The notes under the pieces: generated by a model
What the model saw: the letters and a program-made list of their open reading frames with translations, nothing else
What the model was told of the DNA's origin: nothing
Databases searched by the model: none
Shown here: piece after piece, positions 1 through 7,302 of the stretch
How positions within the stretch are numbered: position 1 is the stretch's first letter
How the letters are laid out: each line of letters begins with the position of its first letter
NCBI GenBank assembly: GCA_026397505.1
Contig: JAPLUR010000032.1
Location: 1 to 32,751 of the forward strand
Source of the DNA: Candidatus Zixiibacteriota bacterium
GTDB taxonomy: Bacteria > Zixibacteria > MSB-5A5 > GN15 > PGXB01
Length of the DNA: 32,751 nucleotides
Reading direction: 5' to 3'
Translations under genes and position numbers: made by a program

Positions 1-265
1 ACTTCCCTCTAACACTCTTTCTTTGCAACTTCTCATCTGAGCCTCCTGCTCTTTAAGGTTTAAGCGTTTGTTTGCATTCACTAAATTTAAACCCATAAGA
101 ACAGAGGCTCAATTACTTAATAACATAGTTACTTAGGCCGCATTCCCATGCGGGCGTGACCCTGCGGCCTTTCCCGCTCCGTCACCGCCATTTCAAGCGG
201 TAGTGCGGCCCCCCCCCCGAAGTCGTGCGGTTCCGCCATCTTCCTGCGTCACCAGACACAAAAAT

Positions 266-377
266 CTGGATGCTTGATCAAGTCCAGCATGACAATGACA
301 CGGCAATGATTCCAGAAAAGCATGTCAGCCGGAAAATGCCTCTGCAAATGTCATTCTGTCGAAAGCCAGAATCCAGT
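266..377. repeat. Degenerate inverted-repeat element (MITE/REP-like)
   Basis: The element begins CTGGAT (267-272) and ends ATCCAG (371-376). Inner ATGACA and TGTCAT boxes are also in inverted orientation, and each arm keeps a partial hairpin. This matches the general layout of dispersed palindromic elements common in bacterial intergenic regions, here decayed. Seen: the inverted ends. Inferred: that it is a member of a genome-wide family. Confidence 0.45.
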
Positions 378-667
378 CTGGTAGAGTGACGGGTCCAATC
401 CCTTGCGGTTTCGACACTTATTGTTAACCATCTCCCATTTCCTCATCAAAATCCACATCGAACCGATGGTGATTTCCACCTCACCCCCCTTATGTAGAAG
501 GAGTGTTTATCTATATGTCAGGTAGCGTTAAGCAGCTTATCGCCAATTGTGCCAATGCCTTAAAAACAACCGGCCCCAAAACCGGCCAGGGCATAGCCGC
601 CTCCTCCAACTGGGCCACTTTGCCAATTCGCCGCCTGACTAAAAATGACATCTTTAAAAACGGGGAA

Positions 668-684
668 ACGAACCCATTTTGCCG
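668..684. repeat. 17-bp direct repeat, copy 1
   Basis: Sequence ACGAACCCATTTTGCCG, repeated exactly at 770-786, 102 bp downstream. A third, weaker echo (CCCATTCTCCGGC) lies between them. Likely a dispersed intergenic repeat rather than coding sequence. Confidence 0.6.
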
Positions 685-769
685 ACCCTCTCCCGCCTGC
701 CCAACCCATTCTCCGGCAACAAATAAAAAGAAAGTGATTATGATTTTAAGAGCGACAAATTTTTGAAAT

Positions 770-786
770 ACGAACCCATTTTGCCG
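770..786. repeat. 17-bp direct repeat, copy 2
   Basis: Exact second copy of the 17-mer at 668-684. It is followed by a perfect 10-bp hairpin (794-803 with 810-819) that sits just past the stop of the recA remnant. Confidence 0.6.
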
Positions 787-793
787 GGGTGCC

Positions 794-819
794 GGGTGCC
801 CCATAGACCTGGGGCACCC
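794..819. repeat. Perfect 10-bp hairpin after recA remnant
   Basis: Arms GGGTGCCCCA and TGGGGCACCC enclose a 6-nt loop. It lies 13 nt beyond the stop of the minus-strand recA remnant, where an old recA terminator would be expected. No U-tract follows on either strand, so terminator function is doubtful. Confidence 0.5.
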
Positions 820-832
820 AAATATGAGGCTT

Positions 833-1095
833 TTATGCTTCTTTGGCTTCTTTCGGCGCAAACCCCAGATTCTCACGCACGGCCACCGTTATCCGCTGGG
901 CGATATCGGGGTTTTCCTCGATAAAATGCTCGACCGCTTCACGACCCTGTCCCAAACGGTCACTGCCGTAACTGTACCAAGCCCCCGATTTCTCAACAAT
1001 ATCATGATTGGTGGCCAAATCCAAAAGCTCGCCCGATTGCGAAATCCTCTTGCCGTAGGCAATATCAAATTCGGTCTCGCGGAATGGCGGGGCTG
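833..1095 (-). pseudogene. recA: RecA C-terminal remnant
   Basis: About 87 residues match the RecA C-terminus: [14 protein letters not shown], then GELLDLA, then [12 protein letters not shown], then GQGREA, ending in a charged tail and a TAA stop at 833-835. The ATPase core, with the Walker motifs and DNA-binding loops, is absent. RecA homology stops abruptly near 1093, where unrelated sequence begins; the few in-frame residues upstream (from 1132) do not look like RecA. A full RecA is about 340-350 residues, so this is under a third. Presumably an intact recA exists elsewhere. The remnant abuts a dockerin fragment in the opposite orientation, which suggests a recombination scar. Identity is confident; loss of function is inferred from the missing core. 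Confidence 0.82.
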
Positions 1096-1137
1096 GACGA
1101 ATTTCGCGTCGTGGTCTATGAATGCCCGGCATTCATC

Positions 1138-1287
1138 TGTGGCGAAATCAGCGGTGATGCGATGCTAAATATTTTGGATGTCCCTTCTTTAATCGTTTAT
1201 CTTTACAAGCAAGGTTCCCCTCCCTATTCAATGGAGGCGGCTGACGTTAATCACGATACAAAACGTGTTGATTATAATAGCTTGTGA
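1138..1287 (+). pseudogene. Dockerin-type repeat remnant
   Basis: The frame reads CGEISGDAMLNILDVPSLIV, then a LYKQGSPP linker, then EAADVNHD before degenerating to a stop. This is the first repeat and the start of a second repeat of a type I dockerin-like calcium-binding module, comparable to the intact one at the right edge of the window. The first calcium loop is damaged (GDAML in place of GD.N.DG). No protein body precedes it: upstream in this frame is recA-remnant territory read backwards. I interpret it as debris from the 3' end of a dockerin gene. Confidence 0.65.
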
Positions 1288-1357
1288 ATTCTTTCGCAAG
1301 TGCCGGACATGGCAATAATGATCTCTAAGAGGACTGGTCGGTTCGCAGAAATAAGAA

Positions 1358-1380
1358 AGGCCGGCGTCAGACGCCGGCCT
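1358..1380 (-). terminator. Intrinsic terminator after the heme-domain lipoprotein
   Basis: A perfect 10-bp stem (AGGCCGGCGT / ACGCCGGCCT) with a 3-nt loop, followed in minus-strand sense by a U-rich stretch (TTCTTATTTCT). It lies 17 nt past the stop at 1398. Confidence 0.8.
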
Positions 1381-1397
1381 CATAATATTCGCCAATC

Positions 1398-2453
1398 TTA
1401 TGGTTTCAAAATGATATAAAACGGCTTTGAACCTGAATGCTGCTGATTAGAGTAATCAAGTGTATAATTATTGGCCCCCGCAATCGTAACCTGAACCGAA
1501 TCCAGACCCGCCAGATTGACATCATCATTATGAGTAGTATTCAGCGCCCGGGAGAAAACGACGACCCATTGATACGGCGCAGTGGTACTATCGTGCTTGC
1601 CGATCGCCCGGACATCCCACCAGCTTTTATCGGTACGATCCGGGGACTTGTAAATGGTCGAATCAATCACATAACCGGGCATTTTATATCCTGTCGGCCA
1701 GGGGATATAAGGTTGCGTTCTGCGCAAAGGAACAGCATCTTCAAGAAAAAGGAATGGACCTTCAAAGTCAGTTGTGTCAGGGTGCATCTTCAAAGGGGCA
1801 AGGGGGTCGTTAGGATCCCAATTCCTATTGTAAACGTACAAATGCGTACCGGTAAGATAAGTATCGGTATCACTGGAGGAGAAAGTCCACCATTCATCTT
1901 CGGCCATTTTGCCGGGGAACGTTCTGGTGGAACTCCATTTCCAGGCATCGGCATTTCCACCACCGGTAGTTTTCATGACCGGAGTATGGCACATGGTGGC
2001 ACAATCGGCCTTCTCGGTGCCGTTATTGCCGGCATCAAAGAGGATAAAGAACCGATCCTCACCCTCGTAAATGTTATGCTCCCAGTCTATAACGACGGCA
2101 GTATCTGATTTTCTCATATGGTTGCCCCAGAGATTGGGACTGCCGTCTTTCCATCTGGCCTTGATAAAGAGATTACCATCCTTCCTGATGGCTTTCATAT
2201 TCACATTAATTATGCCCAGTTTGGCATCATAACCGTACAGAGTCGGTGAGCCGCCGATTTCAATGTTGACCGAATCGACGGAATTCCAGACGGGATCATC
2301 GGCATTGTTCATATCCGGTGCGGCAACGGTCGAATCTGCCACCAGCCGGGGCGGTTTGACCGGCGGGGGTACAGGACCATTACCGTTATCGCCGCCGCAG
2401 CCGGCCAGATAAGCTGTCATGATCAAAATTATGGGGATTAGAAGTTTTCTCAT
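1398..2453 (-). CDS. Lipoprotein with ethylbenzene-dehydrogenase-type heme-binding domain
   Basis: A 351-residue exported protein. It has a lipoprotein signal (AYLAGC, lipid Cys19) and a Pro-rich linker. The remainder resembles the heme-binding domain related to the gamma subunit of ethylbenzene dehydrogenase and DMSO-reductase-type enzymes: DDPVW near 52-56, a W-rich beta pattern, and ADAWKWSSTRT at about 168-178. Cys151, Cys155 and His156 form CATMCH, a CX3CH arrangement that may hold covalent c-type heme in place of the usual CX2CH. Such proteins act in periplasmic electron transfer, but no partner oxidoreductase is in the window. It appears monocistronic: its own promoter (2486-2514), a GGAGG ribosome site before the ATG, and a strong terminator. 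Family assignment is fairly confident; heme attachment is inferred. Confidence 0.75.
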   Translation of the reverse strand: MRKLLIPIILIMTAYLAGCGGDNGNGPVPPPVKPPRLVADSTVAAPDMNNADDPVWNSVDSVNIEIGGSPTLYGYDAKLGIINVNMKAIRKDGNLFIKARWKDGSPNLWGNHMRKSDTAVVIDWEHNIYEGEDRFFILFDAGNNGTEKADCATMCHTPVMKTTGGGNADAWKWSSTRTFPGKMAEDEWWTFSSSDTDTYLTGTHLYVYNRNWDPNDPLAPLKMHPDTTDFEGPFLFLEDAVPLRRTQPYIPWPTGYKMPGYVIDSTIYKSPDRTDKSWWDVRAIGKHDSTTAPYQWVVVFSRALNTTHNDDVNLAGLDSVQVTIAGANNYTLDYSNQQHSGSKPFYIILKP

Positions 2454-2485
2454 TTTTCCTCCAGGTTTACGGAAGTCTTTGTTTA

Positions 2486-2514
2486 AATTTAATCTATTGG
2501 AGAGATAATGTCAA
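2486..2514 (-). promoter_or_regulatory. Promoter of the heme-domain lipoprotein
   Basis: Minus-strand TTGACA (2509-2514), 17 bp, TAAATT (2486-2491). The start codon follows at 2453 with GGAGG just ahead of it. The same pair of boxes and spacing recurs before the cassette operon. Confidence 0.65.
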
Positions 2515-2550
2515 TGGATTATTTGGGTACTGGCGGTGACATAGCAATTA

Positions 2551-4287
2551 TCAGAGTTTCTTAAGAACCACCATCGTCAGGTCATCAAAAATATGCGATC
2601 CGGAGGCAAAGTCCTTCACTTCCTGATGAATACTCTGCAGGATTCGATTGGCAGATAGGTTGCGATACTTCTTTAAAGTCCCGATAACCCTTTCCGTTCC
2701 GAACTGCTCTCCCCTTTCATTGTAAGCTTCGGTGACACCATCGGTATAAAATAGTATCATATCGCCGGATTGGAGGAAAATCGGGCGTTCTTCATAAGTC
2801 GTATCGGGAACTATCCCGAGAGCCATCCCCCCCTCTTTGAGGAATTCAATCCGACCGTCACGACGCAGCATAATCGGTTGGTTGTGTCCACAATTGGCAA
2901 AAGTGAAGATGTCATTTTTGGAATCAAGGACACCATAAACGGCGGTGACATAATTCTCGCGTTCCACCGATTCATAAATAAGCGAATTGACTTTCTTGCA
3001 GATCATTCGGATAGCATAGTTGTTTCTTATTTCCGCAATCAGCGAGGCGCGGAAAGCGGCCATTATAAGGGAGGCCGGAATTCCTTTGCCGGCCACATCG
3101 GCAATGGAGATGCCGGTCTGATAATCGATGATCTTAATGAAATCGAAATAATCGCCGCCCACCTCACCGGATGGGACATTGACTCCCGAAATATCATAAC
3201 CCGGAAGCGAGGGGTCCTCTTTGGGCAGGAAAGTCAACTGAATTTCGCGGGCAATAGCCAGCTGCTCTTCAAGGCGTTTGTTCTCCAGCATTTTTTTGTG
3301 CAGGATGGCCCTTTCGATGGAGATGGCGGCATGGCTGGCATAAGCCCTAATCAATTCCAGACTTTTCCGGTCAAAGGCGGAAAGAGTGTTCGCCTCGAGA
3401 TTCAGCACGCCGATCACGCGATGGTCGATTTTTATCGGAACAACGATCTCGGACATGGTCTGCGGGCGGGCCTTAACATAGCGATTATCTTTGGTGATAT
3501 CCGGAACAATCACCGCCTCGCCTGTGCGCGCCACCCAGCCGACCAAACCCTGCCCTATTTTCAGCCGGATATATTCCTGATTGGCCTCCTCATACCCCTC
3601 GGAATAGACCGTACTTACCTCACCTTTCTCTTCTTCTATGAGAAAAGCGGCGCCGCCGTCAAATCCGACCACAACTTGCAGGGATCCCAAGATCATCTTG
3701 AGGACTTCATCTATATTCAGGGTGCTGGAAAGTTTTTTGCCGACTTCATAGAGCAATTGCCGTTCGGTAGCCTCCTGTTTCGCCTCACGATACAGGCGGG
3801 CATTGTCGATAGCGACCGCTATCTGATTGGCCAGCCCGACCAGAGTATCAAGATCGGCTTCATCAAAATCCCCTTTCAGTTTATTTATGGCTTCGATCAC
3901 GCCGATCATCTGTCCGCGGCCGATCAACGGGATGGCCAGAACCGATCGAAACTTAATTTCTCCAATTTCTTCGGCGGGGCGATAGAACCGAGAATCAGAG
4001 ACGACATCATTGGCGATGACCGGCTCCTGATGCTCGGCCACCCAGCCGATAATTCCCTGTCCCCGCGGCATGGCCAGATATTTCACCGAATAATCGCGGC
4101 CGTCAAAAAAGCGGGCCTTAAGCAATTCATCATTCTGAGCCAGCCGATAAACCAGTGCCGCCTCGGCGTTGGTCGCCTCAACGGTCAGCTGCAACACCAG
4201 TTTCATCAATTCCTCATATTCGAGGGTGGAATTGAGCATCCGGGCGGCATGCAAAAAGAGCTTCTCTATTCGGGTCTGAGTCGGCAT
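2551..4287 (-). CDS. GAF-GAF-SpoIIE (RsbU-type) PP2C serine phosphatase
   Basis: A 578-residue cytoplasmic signalling protein. Two GAF sensor domains (about 20-165 and 180-330) are followed by a short coiled coil (about 330-350) and a SpoIIE/PP2C phosphatase domain (about 350-577). Metal-binding motifs are present: GGDYFD at 377-382, ADVAGKG at 396-402, and later FYTDGVTEA. Proteins of this type dephosphorylate anti-sigma-factor antagonists in partner-switching stress circuits; no anti-sigma or antagonist gene is nearby, so the target is unknown. The GAF domains may sense a small ligand or redox state. An in-frame ATG at 4311 lacks a ribosome site and overlaps the likely -10 box; the ATG at 4287 has AAGGA 7 nt upstream, so I chose it. 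Confidence 0.9.
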   Translation of the reverse strand: MPTQTRIEKLFLHAARMLNSTLEYEELMKLVLQLTVEATNAEAALVYRLAQNDELLKARFFDGRDYSVKYLAMPRGQGIIGWVAEHQEPVIANDVVSDSRFYRPAEEIGEIKFRSVLAIPLIGRGQMIGVIEAINKLKGDFDEADLDTLVGLANQIAVAIDNARLYREAKQEATERQLLYEVGKKLSSTLNIDEVLKMILGSLQVVVGFDGGAAFLIEEEKGEVSTVYSEGYEEANQEYIRLKIGQGLVGWVARTGEAVIVPDITKDNRYVKARPQTMSEIVVPIKIDHRVIGVLNLEANTLSAFDRKSLELIRAYASHAAISIERAILHKKMLENKRLEEQLAIAREIQLTFLPKEDPSLPGYDISGVNVPSGEVGGDYFDFIKIIDYQTGISIADVAGKGIPASLIMAAFRASLIAEIRNNYAIRMICKKVNSLIYESVERENYVTAVYGVLDSKNDIFTFANCGHNQPIMLRRDGRIEFLKEGGMALGIVPDTTYEERPIFLQSGDMILFYTDGVTEAYNERGEQFGTERVIGTLKKYRNLSANRILQSIHQEVKDFASGSHIFDDLTMVVLKKL

Positions 4288-4311
4288 AAGAGATTCCTTG
4301 TCAAATGGCAT

Positions 4312-4339
4312 AAATTATCGAATGGAAGGCAAAAGTCAA
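4312..4339 (-). promoter_or_regulatory. Candidate promoter of the GAF-SpoIIE gene
   Basis: Minus-strand TTGACT (4334-4339), 16 bp, TAATTT (4312-4317). A start near 4305 gives a leader of about 18 nt containing the AAGGA site. Another TTGACA (4383-4388) lies upstream but has only a poor -10. Confidence 0.4.
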
Positions 4340-4548
4340 GGGCGGCTTTCTCTAAAAGGAATCAACAGATTCCCCGGCCAAATGTCAATATATAGTAGTT
4401 TTGTAAGAATGATAACTTCCTCCGGAATATTACAAAATGAGGAATCCCTGATCATATTGATGCTAAGCATCATGGCTGCCGGGTCTGCTGCACAGGATCT
4501 CCGGGACAAGGAAAAACCACCGGAGGCAAAGCACTTTATCCGGGGCGA

Positions 4549-6087
4549 CTACAGCCAGAGATTGCGATCAAGAGAGCGATAATGAATCGCCTCGGCGATG
4601 TGGGTCGGGTCGATATGGTCGGCATTTTCCAGATCGGCTATGGTGCGGGCAACTTTCAATATTCTATCGTAGGCACGCGCGGATAGCCCCTGTTTGGTAA
4701 TAGCCAGATTCAACAGCGATTTCGATTTTTCATCGATGGGGCAATAGTTGCGAATGTCTTTCGACTGCATGTGGGCGTTGCAGAAAATTATCTTTTCCCC
4801 TTTGAACCGCTCCAATTGGCTCCGGCGGGCGCGATTGACGCGGGCCCGGATAACCTCTGATTTTTCGCCGCAAGCCTCTGAAGAGAGTTCTTTGAATTTG
4901 ACGGATGGGACGGTGATATGAATATCAATGCGGTCCAGAAGCGGGCCGGAAATCCGCGACATATATTTCTGGATACTGCCGGTAGTGCAGTTACATTCAT
5001 GATTATTATCGCCGAAATAGCCGCAGGGACACGGATTCATAGCGGCGGCCAGCATGAAACTGGCCGGATAGGTGAGTGAAGTAGCGGCGCGAGACAGAGT
5101 GACCTGCCCATCCTCCATGGGCTGACGCAGGACTTCCAGGGCATCCTTATGAAACTCGGCAATCTCATCGAGAAAGAGCACACCATGATGAGCCAGCGAG
5201 ACCTCGCCCGGTTTGGGAATTCGGCCGCCGCCGATCAGCCCCGCATCCGAGACCGTATGGTGCGGCGAACGGAACGGACGCGTGGCGACAAGAGCCATAT
5301 TGCCCGGCAGAAGCCCGGCTACGGAATGAATCTTGGTCGTCTCCAGCGCTTCCTCTATGGTCATATCAGGCATAATAGTCGGCAGGCGCCGGGCGAGCAT
5401 GGTTTTTCCGGAACCGGGCGGGCCGATCATAATGATATTATGCCCGCCGGCCGCGGCCACCTCGAGCGCCCGCTTGGCCGATTCCTGCCCTTTGACGTCA
5501 CAAAAATCGACATCATATTTCCGCGCCAGGGAGAATACTGAGCTGATATCTATCTCGAACTGCTTGATGGTACTGTTGTCCTCCAGAAACTGCACTGCAT
5601 CGCGGAGCGATCCGACCGGATAGACCGGCAGTCCCTGTGCCATGGCTGCTTCCGAGGCATTCTCCGGGGGGACCAGAATCCCTTTAACACCATTGTTGTT
5701 TCGAATATGCATAGCCATCGGCAGGACACCGGGGACAGGCCGGACCGCGCCATCCAATGACAATTCCCCCAGGAGGACAAAATCATCAAAACTATCCCGC
5801 ATAATCTGCCCGGTGGCGGCCAGAATGCCGATGGCGATGGGAAGGTCAAAAGCAGAACCCTCTTTGCGAATATCGGCCGGGGCCAGATTGATAGTGACTT
5901 TCTTGGCTGGAAAAATGAAATCGGAATTTTTGATGGCGGCGGTGACCCGCTCTTTCGATTCCCGCACAGCCCCGTCGGGAAGACCGACCGTTACAAATAA
6001 AGGAAGCTGTTGCTGGATATCCGCCTCCACTTCCACCGTGTAGGCATTAACGCCCAACGTGGCCGAAGAATATACTTTTGCAAGCAT
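4549..6087 (-). CDS. comM: ComM/YifB-family Mg-chelatase-like AAA+ ATPase
   Basis: A 512-residue protein, close to the usual 500-510 of ComM. An N-terminal Lon-substrate-like domain (1-170) starts with the family-typical MLAKVYSSATLG and contains FDLPIAIGIL. Then come Walker A GPPGSGKT (222-229), the VATRPFRSPHH segment, Walker B VLFLDE (303-308) and a four-Cys cluster (CPCG..C.C, 353-367), and a C-terminal chelatase-type lid. ComM is a hexameric helicase promoting branch migration during natural transformation, so this hints at DNA uptake or recombination, although no other competence gene is present. The frame is open back to 6270, but homology and a GGGGAAG site support the ATG at 6087; the longer version would also overlap the upstream lipoprotein. 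Confidence 0.93.
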   Translation of the reverse strand: MLAKVYSSATLGVNAYTVEVEADIQQQLPLFVTVGLPDGAVRESKERVTAAIKNSDFIFPAKKVTINLAPADIRKEGSAFDLPIAIGILAATGQIMRDSFDDFVLLGELSLDGAVRPVPGVLPMAMHIRNNNGVKGILVPPENASEAAMAQGLPVYPVGSLRDAVQFLEDNSTIKQFEIDISSVFSLARKYDVDFCDVKGQESAKRALEVAAAGGHNIIMIGPPGSGKTMLARRLPTIMPDMTIEEALETTKIHSVAGLLPGNMALVATRPFRSPHHTVSDAGLIGGGRIPKPGEVSLAHHGVLFLDEIAEFHKDALEVLRQPMEDGQVTLSRAATSLTYPASFMLAAAMNPCPCGYFGDNNHECNCTTGSIQKYMSRISGPLLDRIDIHITVPSVKFKELSSEACGEKSEVIRARVNRARRSQLERFKGEKIIFCNAHMQSKDIRNYCPIDEKSKSLLNLAITKQGLSARAYDRILKVARTIADLENADHIDPTHIAEAIHYRSLDRNLWL

Positions 6088-6182
6088 AGCTTCCCCATTC
6101 AAAAGGCAATCGACAGGCTGGTCACCGCCGCCAAATTCTGCAGTGACTCTCGCCGTTCCGGTAATATTATAGGAAATGTCTA

Positions 6183-6197
6183 TGACAGAATCTGTCA
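6183..6197. promoter_or_regulatory. Perfect palindrome upstream of comM (possible operator)
   Basis: TGACAGA, one base, TCTGTCA: a perfect 7-bp dyad. It overlaps the stop codon of the upstream lipoprotein and precedes a minus-strand TATAAT (6166-6171) that could serve comM. A good -35 is not visible. An operator role is inferred from symmetry and position only. Confidence 0.3.
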
Positions 6198-6536
6198 GTA
6201 GGAAGTAAAATAATAATCGAAGATTATCAGGGAATCCCGGCCGTAGAAGAATTTTCCGCTGGCATCGCAAAACCTTCGCGCCTGATCCAGCAGCGTGTCG
6301 AGGCGCATACGAAATGTATCCGGTGCAATAAAATAAAACATCATCGTATCAACTTTAAGCACTTCATCCGGGCTCTGCCAATGCTGAATAACCTTATAGG
6401 TGCCCTTATATGTCCCCGGATGGAAAGAGACCTGGCTGTCGGTGCCATTCTTATTGCAATTGGGAAGAATAAGAAAAACCGCAATTAAAAGGGATAGCGG
6501 AATCCCAAGAATGAAGGTATATCTACGGGGTATCAT
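6195..6536 (-). CDS. Small lipoprotein, paralog of the upstream gene, possibly truncated
   Basis: A 113-residue predicted lipoprotein with a signal sequence ending in LILPNC (Cys27). The mature part (GTYKGTY, then FRMRLDTL, then CDASGKF) parallels the neighbouring lipoprotein at 6598-7044 (GVYDGKC, then FWMKATRT, then CDANGNY), so the two are likely tandem paralogs of an unrecognised family. This copy stops shortly after the shared CDA.G motif, whereas the neighbour continues about 55 residues. The other frame stays open from here into comM, so a frameshift is possible. The ATG at 6536 has GGAGG 8 nt upstream; the ATG at 6542 is too close to it. Function unknown. Confidence 0.65.
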   Translation of the reverse strand: MIPRRYTFILGIPLSLLIAVFLILPNCNKNGTDSQVSFHPGTYKGTYKVIQHWQSPDEVLKVDTMMFYFIAPDTFRMRLDTLLDQARRFCDASGKFFYGRDSLIIFDYYFTSY

Positions 6537-6597
6537 GTTCATAACCTCCCGATAAAAAAGCGCCCCTGCTATCGTTCAGAGGCACTGAATTTCCTTC

Positions 6598-7044
6598 TTA
6601 TTGACCCTTCTTCCACAATACAATGGTCAAATATCGCTGATTGGGAGATACACCCATAGCGCCCTTAATCTCCAGTGTATCCCCCGGCCTATGCAGCAGC
6701 GAAAAAGTTCCGAGAGGAACATCGCTACGATCACAGGTTGTCGGGATTACAACGGTATCTTTCAGAGTTATCTGGCTTTCCAAGACGTAATTTCCATTGG
6801 CATCACAGAATACCTGCGGTTTTTCATCTGTTCGAGTCGCCTTCATCCAGAATCGGTAATCACTGAAAGTCCATTCGACCCATTGCTCAAGAGTCGGTCC
6901 GGGATTGCTACTCCCGTAATTTCTCAAAACCGTGCATTTTCCATCATATACCCCAACCAGCGTTGTCGGCGGTTTGACCAGGATATCTTTAGCGCAGCCC
7001 AACACTAAAATGGCGATGATCGTAAGCCAGAATGTTCTTGCCAT
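6598..7044 (-). CDS. Small lipoprotein of unknown function
   Basis: A 148-residue predicted lipoprotein (signal with ILVLGC, Cys17). The mature domain has alternating beta-type residues and motifs GVYDGK near the start, CDANGNY midway and PNQRYLTIVLWKK at the end, consistent with a small lipocalin-like or beta-sandwich fold, though I recognise no family. It is the full-length member of a tandem pair with the gene at 6195-6536, 61 nt downstream. It has a near-ideal promoter at 7084-7112 and GGAGG 10 nt before the ATG, so the pair is probably one transcript. Probably anchored in the outer membrane, by general lipoprotein rules. Confidence 0.75.
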   Translation of the reverse strand: MARTFWLTIIAILVLGCAKDILVKPPTTLVGVYDGKCTVLRNYGSSNPGPTLEQWVEWTFSDYRFWMKATRTDEKPQVFCDANGNYVLESQITLKDTVVIPTTCDRSDVPLGTFSLLHRPGDTLEIKGAMGVSPNQRYLTIVLWKKGQ

Positions 7045-7083
7045 TTCTATTTTTCCTCCATTTTTTTCTCATATCGAATTTCA

Positions 7084-7112
7084 ATTATATATAATGCCCG
7101 GCTGAATATCAA
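7084..7112 (-). promoter_or_regulatory. Promoter of the paired lipoproteins
   Basis: Minus-strand TTGATA (7107-7112), 17 bp, perfect TATAAT (7084-7089), giving a leader of about 33 nt before the ATG at 7044. One of the best consensus matches in the window. Confidence 0.7.
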
Positions 7113-7302
7113 CTACATTTTTTATTTTCTCTATATAAATGACTGGTAAATGGAGCTATCTGTTTAGAAAATTAATCAGGCATAGTTGGAGAATGGCTGA
7201 CTCCCCAACCAATTCTGCAGTGTGCCTGTCTCCGGCCCTGATGACATATTCTGGATAGGATTATGCTCAAAAGGAAATATATATGCTCCGATGGTCCAAA
7301 TT

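Larger units (their letters stand above)
1..793. other. Gene-poor, repeat-bearing stretch
   Basis: I see no convincing gene here. The overlapping open frames on both strands at about 503-876 lack a plausible protein pattern and span a direct repeat, so I treat them as chance. Visible structure: an 8-bp inverted repeat (135-142 with 163-170), a C10 run near 210-219, a degenerate palindromic element (266-377) and two copies of a 17-bp repeat (668-684, 770-786). This looks like an intergenic zone where dispersed repeats accumulate. Confidence 0.6.

Noticed and set aside
503-876. Overlapping 87- and 121-residue open frames on opposite strands
   Set aside because: They span dispersed repeats, lack convincing ribosome sites and show no recognisable domain.
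2770-4395. 541-residue plus-strand open frame
   Set aside because: Entirely antisense to the clearly conserved GAF-SpoIIE gene; a codon-bias shadow.
6088-6270. N-terminal extension of ComM
   Set aside because: ComM homologs begin at MLAKVYS; the extension overlaps the upstream lipoprotein, and the ribosome site favours 6087.
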